DNA of 5,586 nt, from positions 1-5,586 of the forward strand of contig JAHIYT010000025.1 in the NCBI GenBank assembly GCA_018814945.1, written 5' to 3'. Below are positions 5,151 through 5,586 of this stretch, piece after piece. Made by a program: the position numbers and the translations under genes. This DNA comes from Patescibacteria group bacterium (lineage in GTDB: Bacteria > Patescibacteriota > Gracilibacteria > UM-FILTER-43-11). The notes under the pieces were generated by a model that saw only the letters and a program-made list of their open reading frames with translations, made no database searches and was not told the DNA's origin. Numbering within the stretch: position 1 is the stretch's first letter; every line of letters starts with the position of its first letter.

Positions 5151-5586
5151 GTGGATAGTAAATTATTGCTCCTAATCCTGCTCATTATCTTGTCAGGGGC
5201 ATTCTCCGGAGCGGAAATAGCTTTAACATCACTCTCGCCAGCAAAAGTTCGAACGCTAAAAACAGACAAAAGCTTTACTGGAGTGGCTATTTATAAACTT
5301 AAGAAAAAACCTCAATCTACACTCATAACAATACTGATTGGGAATAACTTGGTAAATATTCTAGCAACTGTTATTGCTACCGTTTGGGGCGTAGAAACAT
5401 TCGGAAATAATGCAATTGGAATAGTTACAGGTGCATTGACTTTTCTCGTATTGGTTTTTGGAGAGATTACCCCTAAAACAATTGCTCAAAAACATGCTGA
5501 AGGGTTCTCAAGGTTCTTTGCATATCCACTACTTGGATTAACATACATTCTTTCGCCATTAACATGGCTCTTTAACAAATTCATCA
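5151..5586 (+). CDS. CNNM/HlyC-CorC family membrane protein, N-terminal part (cut by window end)
   Basis: The frame is open from GTG at 5151 to the right edge, giving 145 residues; the gene continues beyond. An in-frame TAA at 5139-5141 leaves GTG as the only reasonable start. The fragment is the CNNM (DUF21) transmembrane domain. SGAFSGAEIAL in helix 1 (residues 15-25), NNLVNI (65-70) and FGEITPKTIA (103-112) are the hallmark motifs. Hydrophobic segments lie at about 4-24, 57-80, 88-105 and 122-142. Family members (CorC/YhdP/MpfA, eukaryotic CNNM) are linked to magnesium or other cation efflux, and usually carry cytoplasmic CBS-pair and CorC_HlyC domains after this region, which would lie outside the window. 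The ion handled here is not determined. The gene is divergent from argS and has its own promoter. No Shine-Dalgarno site is present. Confidence 0.9.
   Translation, partial: MDSKLLLLILLIILSGAFSGAEIALTSLSPAKVRTLKTDKSFTGVAIYKLKKKPQSTLITILIGNNLVNILATVIATVWGVETFGNNAIGIVTGALTFLVLVFGEITPKTIAQKHAEGFSRFFAYPLLGLTYILSPLTWLFNKFI

Noticed and set aside
1..5586. CRISPR array, insertion sequence, prophage, defence system or recoded TGA
   Set aside because: No spaced direct repeats, transposase, integrase or defence gene was seen, and no reading frame contains an in-frame TGA.

Overview
The window is about 5.6 kb of AT-rich bacterial chromosome carrying seven protein genes (one cut off by the right edge) and one tRNA gene. 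All reading frames are intact with the standard stop codons: five TAA, one TAG and no in-frame TGA. Three things suggest a member of the Candidate Phyla Radiation (Patescibacteria, such as Parcubacteria or Microgenomates): start codons mostly without Shine-Dalgarno sites and preceded by G-free leaders, an archaeal-type Ogg2 8-oxoguanine glycosylase, and an arginyl-tRNA synthetase with an atypical HIGH motif. This placement is inference and was not tested by a search. No phage, insertion sequence or CRISPR array is visible.

Left part (1-1682, plus strand): a compact cassette of superoxide dismutase, a ferritin-like diiron protein and Ogg2. The first two genes are 27 nt apart. The last two are 2 nt apart, with the Ogg2 ribosome binding site inside the end of the ferritin gene. 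Together they remove superoxide, oxidise and store iron (which limits Fenton chemistry) and repair oxidised guanine, so the cassette reads as an oxidative-damage module.

Middle (1674-2255): a good extended -10 promoter overlaps the end of ogg2. It is followed by an imperfect dyad and a terminator-like hairpin, and only then by a gene for a small four-helix membrane protein of unknown function. A bidirectional terminator separates this gene from a convergent PHP-domain phosphoesterase gene.

Right part (2267-5586): the PHP gene (minus strand) and tRNA-Phe(GAA) (plus strand) diverge from a short region with recognisable promoters for both. The tRNA gene converges on argS (minus strand) across a second bidirectional terminator. 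argS in turn diverges from the start of a CNNM/HlyC-CorC-family membrane protein gene, which begins with GTG and runs off the window.

The most notable points are the oxidative-stress cassette, the GVHH replacement of the HIGH motif in ArgRS, the G-free leaders, and the promoter-dyad-terminator unit at 1674-1790, which could be an attenuator or a small RNA.
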